Shown here one piece after another: positions 59,004-64,000 of a stretch of 64,000 bases of DNA (position 1 is its first letter; each line of letters starts with the position of its first letter). The stretch covers positions 58,293 through 122,292 of the forward strand of contig JAPOKA010000001.1 of NCBI GenBank assembly GCA_029977865.1. Reading direction: 5' to 3'. The notes under the pieces are model-generated. The model was not told the DNA's origin and did not search any database. It saw only the letters and a program-made list of their open reading frames with translations. A program made the translations under genes and the position numbers. Source of the stretch: a bacterium (GTDB lineage Bacteria > Planctomycetota > Phycisphaerae > Phycisphaerales > SM1A02).

Positions 59004-60452
59004 TCAGAACTGGAAGTAGATGAAGGGGTTGTAGGCCCCTGATGTCACAGACATTATTGAAAGGACCAGGAGTACGACACATGAGAGCACTGCCGCCGAC
59101 CGGAGAGCGAACCGAATCGGTCCAGGATTCCTCTCGGCGATCTCGATGCACCATGGCACCACCGGCAATGAGCCGATGACTCCACAGAACACAGCAATCA
59201 AGGTCATCGGCTCCAAGAACTCGATCACCGCGCGATCGCTGCTCCCGTCCTGCAAGCCCAACATCGACTTCAGACAGATCGCCAGCAGCGACAAGGCGTC
59301 CTCGGAGTGATTCGGTCCAGTCGCCACGCGGAAGATCGTCCAACCCACTACCACCACCACCATGGCGTAAGCGTGCTGGATGAACCTCGGGGCTCGTCCG
59401 AGAGTGCTTTGCAACCCCAGTCGCTCGATGATCAGAAACAAGCCTTGATAGGCACCCCAGGCGACAAACAACCAACTGGCGCCGTGCCAAAGACCGCAAA
59501 GAAGGAACACGATCGCGAGGTTGATGTAGGTCCTAACGGCTCCGCGGCGATTTCCGCCCAGTGGAATGTAGAGGTAGTCACGAAACCATGTCGACAGCGA
59601 GATGTGCCAGCGACGCCAAAACTCCGTGATCGACCGGCTGATGTACGGATAGTTGAAGTTCTCATCGAACCGAAATCCGAAGATACGCCCCAAGCCGATC
59701 GCCATGTCGCTGTAGCCGGAGAAGTCGAAGTAGATTTGAATGGTGTAGAGAAGACTTGCCGTCCACACCAAAGACGGTGAGAGTTGTTCAGGCGGGAGCC
59801 CGAAGATCTGATCCACGGATCCTGCGACCGCGTTGGCGACAAGTACCTTCTTGGCCAAGCCAACGATGAATCGTCGGGCCCCGTACTCCACATCCTCGGG
59901 CCCGATCTGCCGGCCGCGAATCTGTTCCGCGATCGTCGCAAAACGTACGATCGGCCCGGCAACCAGTTGCGGAAAGAGCGCGATGTAGAGTGCCAGATCG
60001 AACGGATTCCTTGCCGATTTTGCATCACCGCGCTTCACGTCGATGAGATATGAGATCGCCTGAAAGGTGAAGAATGAGATTCCAACCGGGAGTGCAACGG
60101 CTGGTATCGCAAGTCCTCCCCACCCGAACTCCCCAATCACCGCGTCCAGATTGGCCGTCAGGAATCCCGAGTACTTGAACCATGCCAGAACGGCCAGATT
60201 GCCGACGACCCCGACGATGACGGCCGCGGATCGGGCGACGGGCGAGCCGCTCGTGGCGAGGACGAATCCAGCTGCCGCGTTGACCATGATGCTGGCAAGG
60301 AGCACCAGGACATCGCTTTGCTGACCAATGGCGTAGAAGGCGATGCTTGCGATCAGAAGCGTCGAGTTCCGCCACGTTGAAGGCACGGCCCAGTACGCGA
60401 GCAGCGTGCACGGCAGAAACACGAACAAGAAGAATGGTTCAGTGAAGACCAC
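59004..60452 (-). CDS. MBOAT O-acyltransferase, AlgI-like
   Basis: 482 residues with at least ten membrane helices. The MBOAT core is intact: RRWHISLSTWFRDYLYIPLGG with His283, and LLCGLWHGASW with His323, the residue essential in AlgI. It passes acetyl groups across the inner membrane to the AlgJ-like partner downstream. GTG 60452 is the start. The coding sequence is visibly less GC-rich than the flanking genes, suggesting acquisition. Confidence 0.93.
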   Translation of the reverse strand: MVFTEPFFLFVFLPCTLLAYWAVPSTWRNSTLLIASIAFYAIGQQSDVLVLLASIMVNAAAGFVLATSGSPVARSAAVIVGVVGNLAVLAWFKYSGFLTANLDAVIGEFGWGGLAIPAVALPVGISFFTFQAISYLIDVKRGDAKSARNPFDLALYIALFPQLVAGPIVRFATIAEQIRGRQIGPEDVEYGARRFIVGLAKKVLVANAVAGSVDQIFGLPPEQLSPSLVWTASLLYTIQIYFDFSGYSDMAIGLGRIFGFRFDENFNYPYISRSITEFWRRWHISLSTWFRDYLYIPLGGNRRGAVRTYINLAIVFLLCGLWHGASWLFVAWGAYQGLFLIIERLGLQSTLGRAPRFIQHAYAMVVVVVGWTIFRVATGPNHSEDALSLLAICLKSMLGLQDGSSDRAVIEFLEPMTLIAVFCGVIGSLPVVPWCIEIAERNPGPIRFALRSAAVLSCVVLLVLSIMSVTSGAYNPFIYFQF

Positions 60453-60544
60453 CCGCGCGCCCCTGATTGCCGTGACCGGGGCTTATCGACACATGCGTCC
60501 GCCGAAATCAATGAACCGCCCTTCGATTGGGCAGGCGCTGTCGC

Positions 60545-61723
60545 CTACCGCCAGTCGAGTCCCTCGGCAAGCGTGTTGAGGTTCTCGCAGCCGGTATCGG
60601 TCACGATCACGAGGTCCTCGACCCGCACGCCGCCGACATGGCGGCCATAGAGCCCCGGCTCGATGGTGAGCGCATCGCCGACGACGAGCGTGGGTCCCTT
60701 GAAGTCGAGAAGCGGCGGCTCGTGCACCTCGAGCCCGATCCCGTGGCCGGTGCCGTGGACCATGCCAATCCACGCTTCGCTTCGCGGGTCCTCCGCCGAC
60801 GGCATTGCACCAGAGTCGAAACCGTGGCGATGGATCTCGCCGAGCGTCGCGCGGTGCACCGATTCTCCGGTCACGCCAGCGCGGGTGGCCGCCGTCGCAG
60901 CCCGCTTCGCGTCGACCACTGCGGCGTGCATGCGAGCGATCGTCTCCGGCACCTCGCCATGCACGACGGTGCGGGTGCAGTCGCCGTTGTAGAGGCTCGA
61001 CTTCGAACGCGGGAAGATGTCGATGATCACCGGCTCGCTGGTCCGAAGCTGGCCGTGGCCGTGATCGTGGCAGTCTCCGCCATGAATCCCTCCGGCCACG
61101 ATGCTGGTGGGATTCTCGAAGCCGAGTTCGAGGAGGGTTGCGTCGATCAACGTCCGCAACCGCTCCGAGCTGAGCGGCGAGCCCTCGTGACGGAGTGATC
61201 CGTCTGAGCTCGCCTCGGCGCGGGCGACGGTCCGGCAGGCCAACTCCATCGCCACTTCGGTGGCACGCTGGGCCTCCCTGAGCGCCGCGATCTCCTGCTC
61301 GTCCTTGGAGCGGCGTTCGGAGACCCCCGCAGCGGGGTCGTACTCGACCGCGATTCCCGCCCGGCGGAGGTGGTCGGCGAAGACGAGCGGAAGGGTCCGA
61401 TCGCCCCGCACCGCGGCGATGCCCCGACGCCGCAGCAGTTCGGCGAATGCTTGAGCGGTGGCAGTCTCGCGGTCGCCGGAAAGGCCACCCTCGGGCTCGA
61501 ACTCACCGGGACTGAACGCCTCGTCCACCCGAGCGTCCCGGCGAGCCCGTTCGAGCTCGATGTCCCGGACGAGGAATGTCCGCCGCACGCGGCCGTCGCC
61601 GGCCGAGGTCTCCAAGAGCGCCGTCGGATCGCCGACCGGAAAGCGGACCCGGTGCAGGAGCGAGAGGTTTTTCGCGGGGATACCCGCGACCACCAACGGA
61701 AGAGGATGATTGGTCGACGGCAT
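60545..61723 (-). CDS. M24 Xaa-Pro peptidase
   Basis: 392 residues. The C-terminal pita-bread domain has five metal ligands: Asp in IIDIFPR, Asp in YNGDCTRT, His in GTGHGIG, Glu in TIEPG and Glu in VRVEDL. The N-terminal half is the creatinase-like domain. It would release Pro-adjacent residues from peptides. No neighbour explains the substrate. Confidence 0.88.
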   Translation of the reverse strand: MPSTNHPLPLVVAGIPAKNLSLLHRVRFPVGDPTALLETSAGDGRVRRTFLVRDIELERARRDARVDEAFSPGEFEPEGGLSGDRETATAQAFAELLRRRGIAAVRGDRTLPLVFADHLRRAGIAVEYDPAAGVSERRSKDEQEIAALREAQRATEVAMELACRTVARAEASSDGSLRHEGSPLSSERLRTLIDATLLELGFENPTSIVAGGIHGGDCHDHGHGQLRTSEPVIIDIFPRSKSSLYNGDCTRTVVHGEVPETIARMHAAVVDAKRAATAATRAGVTGESVHRATLGEIHRHGFDSGAMPSAEDPRSEAWIGMVHGTGHGIGLEVHEPPLLDFKGPTLVVGDALTIEPGLYGRHVGGVRVEDLVIVTDTGCENLNTLAEGLDWR

Positions 61724-62002
61724 CCGGGCATGCTACGGCGGCAGCGAGGCTGCCCGACGGTGCTCCGAATCGCGTTGAGGCGATCGCCCAGTCGCCGCAT
61801 AATCCCACCAAGCGAGCGCTCCCGGCCGGACGGGGTCCGGAGCCTCCGAACCTCCGCCAACCGTGCGCCGTAGCGCCCGGAACCGCCGGAACCACTTCGG
61901 TTTCGGGTGGTTGAACTTGACCCATCGGGTCCGCGTCGGCGTGCTGCCGGCAGGGCCCGCCCCGCGGCGACCTGTGCCGCCAACTCAGGAACGCGTGTCC
62001 GC

Positions 62003-63043
62003 ATGAGCACCTTCGCACCCAGCCAACCCGCCCCCAAGCCCTCCTCGGCCATGACCGCCGCCGAGATCGGCGAACTCGAACGACAGGTCGAGGTCCACAG
62101 CCGTCCATTCCGACTGCTGCAGCAGGAGATGCACCGGGTGATCGTCGGGCAGGAGGAACTGCTCGATGGCCTGGTGATCGGCATGCTCGCCAACGGGCAC
62201 ATCCTGATCGAAGGCGTGCCGGGTCTCGCCAAGACCACCGCGGTCGCCTGCCTCGCCGCGGGCATCCACACCCAGTTCCAGCGGATCCAGTTCACCCCCG
62301 ACCTGCTGCCGGCAGACCTCGTGGGCACGCTGGTCTACCGACCGGGCCAAGGCGACTTCACCGTCAAGAAGGGGCCGATCTTCTCGAACATCGTGCTCGC
62401 CGACGAGATCAATCGCGCCCCGGCCAAGGTGCAGAGCGCCCTGCTCGAGGCGATGCAGGAGCGGCAGGTCACCATCGGCAACGAGACCTTTCCTCTGCCG
62501 CAGCCGTTCCTGGTGCTCGCCACCCAGAACCCGGTCGAGCAGGAAGGAACCTATCCGCTGCCCGAAGCGCAGGTCGATCGCTTCATGCTGAAGCTCGTGG
62601 TGCGATATCCGAACGCGAACCAGGAGCGATCGATCCTCGACCGCATGGCTCGCACCGGCGCCGGAGACGCGATCCGCCCGGTGATGGAGCCCGCCGCCAT
62701 CGCGGAGGCGCGTGCCCTCGTCGATCGCATCTTCATCGACGACCGCATCAAGGACTACATCGTCAGCCTGGTGGTGGCGACCCGTGATCCCAAGGCCGCG
62801 AAGGTCCCGCTCGGCAACCTGCTCGAGTACGGCGCTTCGCCGCGGGCGACGATCAGCCTCGCCATCGCCGCCAAGGCCAAGGCCTTCCTCGAGGGCCGCG
62901 GATACGTGGTGCCGCAGGATGTGAAGGACATCGCGCCGGATGTGCTCAGGCACCGGCTGATCCTCTCCTACGAGGCCGAGGCCGAGGAAAAGTCCGCCGA
63001 CGATCTGGTGCGGGTGCTGCTCGACCACGTGGCGGTCCCCTGA
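62003..63043 (+). CDS. MoxR-family AAA+ ATPase
   Basis: 346 residues. Walker A GVPGLAKT (71-78), Walker B VLADEINRAP and the AVATQNPVE-like LATQNPVEQEGTYPLPEAQ segment are conserved. MoxR proteins act as chaperones for maturation of complexes that contain von Willebrand A proteins. It is followed 31 bases later by a DUF58 gene, the standard pair. Confidence 0.93.
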   Translation: MSTFAPSQPAPKPSSAMTAAEIGELERQVEVHSRPFRLLQQEMHRVIVGQEELLDGLVIGMLANGHILIEGVPGLAKTTAVACLAAGIHTQFQRIQFTPDLLPADLVGTLVYRPGQGDFTVKKGPIFSNIVLADEINRAPAKVQSALLEAMQERQVTIGNETFPLPQPFLVLATQNPVEQEGTYPLPEAQVDRFMLKLVVRYPNANQERSILDRMARTGAGDAIRPVMEPAAIAEARALVDRIFIDDRIKDYIVSLVVATRDPKAAKVPLGNLLEYGASPRATISLAIAAKAKAFLEGRGYVVPQDVKDIAPDVLRHRLILSYEAEAEEKSADDLVRVLLDHVAVP

Positions 63044-63074
63044 CCTCCAACCTCGACTCCCACCGGCCCCAACC

Positions 63075-63953
63075 ATGCTTTCCTCCGATCTCGTCCGCCG
63101 CATCCGACGCATCCAGATCCGCACGAGCCGCCTCGTGACGGACGTGCTCGCGGGCCAGTACCACTCCGCCTTCAAGGGCCGGGGGATGGAGTTCGAGGAG
63201 GTTCGTCCCTACCTGGTCGGCGACGACGTCCGCACCATCGATTGGAACGTCTCCGCCCGCCTCGGCGACCCCCACGTCAAGCTCTTTCGCGAGGAGCGCG
63301 AGCTCACCGTCATCCTCGCGGTCGACCTCTCCGGCTCGCTCGCCTTCGGCAGCCGCAGCGAACTCAAGCGCGAACTCGTCGCGGAGATCGCCGGCACCCT
63401 GGCGTTCTCTGCGATTCGCAACAACGACAAGGTGGCGCTGCTGGCATTCACCGACCGCATCGAGCTCTTCGTGCCGCCGCGCAAGGGGCCTCGCCACGTG
63501 CTCCGGATCGTGCGCGAGCTGATGGCGCTCGAGCCCAAGGGAACCGGCACCGATCTACCCGCCGCCCTCGAGGAGTTGCGGCGCATCTTCCGCCGCAGCG
63601 GCGTGCTCTTCCTGATCAGCGACTTCATCGCCGAGGAATGGGAACGCCCCTTCCGCGCCTTGCGGCAGCGACACGACCTCATCCCCATCGTGGTCGACGA
63701 CCGTCGCGAGCGCGAGTTGCCCGACATCGGTCTGGTCGAACTCACCGATGCCGAGCGGGGCGATCGCCTGGTGGTCGACACCTCCGACCCGCGCATGCGG
63801 CGGCGATTCGCTGCGCTCGCGGAGGCACGCCGCGGTCTGCAGACCGACTCCTTCCGCCGGCTCGGCGCCGATCCCATTCGCATCGAGACCGGCGAGAACT
63901 TCGTCGATCCCATCGCCGCCTACTTCAGACGGCGGGAGGGCCGACGACGATGA
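63075..63953 (+). CDS. DUF58 (vWA-like) protein
   Basis: 292 residues. The DUF58 core is present at about 38-130: GRGMEFEEVRPYLVGDDVRTIDW and then VDLSGS, a MIDAS-like site, with later LISDF. It is presumed to work with the upstream MoxR ATPase on an envelope or protein-processing target. The stop overlaps the next gene in ATGA. Confidence 0.9.
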   Translation: MLSSDLVRRIRRIQIRTSRLVTDVLAGQYHSAFKGRGMEFEEVRPYLVGDDVRTIDWNVSARLGDPHVKLFREERELTVILAVDLSGSLAFGSRSELKRELVAEIAGTLAFSAIRNNDKVALLAFTDRIELFVPPRKGPRHVLRIVRELMALEPKGTGTDLPAALEELRRIFRRSGVLFLISDFIAEEWERPFRALRQRHDLIPIVVDDRRERELPDIGLVELTDAERGDRLVVDTSDPRMRRRFAALAEARRGLQTDSFRRLGADPIRIETGENFVDPIAAYFRRREGRRR

Positions 63954-64000
63954 CGAACCGCCGCCCGCGACTCATGGGCTCGCGATCGATTCGCGCCGCG
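63950..64000 (+). CDS. Start of the next gene of the MoxR-DUF58 operon
   Basis: Only the first 17 residues are visible (MTNRRPRLMGSRSIRAA). The basic start looks like the beginning of a membrane or secreted protein, as expected for the BatA-like or other genes that follow MoxR-DUF58 pairs. Too little is present to name it. The ATGA overlap with the DUF58 stop supports it as a real start. Confidence 0.5.
   Translation, partial: MTNRRPRLMGSRSIRAA

Overview
The window is high-GC DNA (about two thirds G+C by eye) from a Gram-negative bacterium with an LPS-type outer membrane. It is most likely a planctomycete of the Phycisphaerae/Phycisphaerales type. The clues are a fused LpxC-FabZ enzyme inside a bamA-skp-skp-lpxD cluster, short secreted proteins ending in PEP-CTERM-like tails (VPxP, hydrophobic stretch, Arg cluster), a dockerin-like EF-hand protein, a Cys-type sulfatase, planctomycete-style Cys-containing lipoproteins, and frequent GTG starts with ATGA/GTGA overlaps. 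The taxon is an inference; no rRNA is present to settle it.

Layout. 1-4.6 kb: sugar isomerase/epimerase (cut by the window edge) and cupin, then a secreted BNR/sialidase-like protein and a sulfatase. 4.6-11 kb: a deoxyhypusine-synthase-like protein, two divergent PEP-CTERM-like secreted proteins, a Uup-like ABC-F ATPase and an RhlE-like RNA helicase. 11.3-25.2 kb: a tightly overlapped ten-gene minus-strand operon reading pseudo-nucleotidyltransferase, exosortase, EpsI-like protein, Wzz/tyrosine kinase, phosphoglycosyltransferase, giant TPR protein, rmlA, rmlC, rmlD, rmlB. This is an exosortase-linked exopolysaccharide locus with its own dTDP-L-rhamnose supply. Divergent from it lies a VPLPA-tailed EF-hand protein, a likely sorting substrate, whose ribosome-binding site is preceded by a nested hairpin. 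26.5-30.1 kb: an unknown conserved-looking protein, a DUF2256-DUF3253 zinc-finger protein, and a class II photolyase fused to a renalase-like FAD oxidoreductase. 30.3-36.9 kb: a Cys-rich small protein and a MacAB/TolC-like exporter with two separate permeases. 36.9-48.5 kb: lipoprotein, xylulokinase, PGRP-type amidase, gyrB, MsbA-like ABC exporter, NAD-dependent epimerase and a PSMA-like M28 peptidase. 48.6-57 kb: an unknown secreted protein and the outer-membrane operon bamA-skp-skp-lpxD-lpxC/fabZ plus an unknown gene. 57-60.5 kb: a visibly less GC-rich polysaccharide O-acetylation cassette (MBOAT, AlgJ/AlgX-like, esterase). 60.5-64 kb: M24 peptidase, then a MoxR-DUF58 operon running off the end.

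The genes describe a cell that builds a rhamnose-containing, possibly O-acetylated exopolysaccharide, sorts surface proteins with an exosortase, and maintains an LPS outer membrane. No rRNA, tRNA, insertion sequence or CRISPR array was seen.
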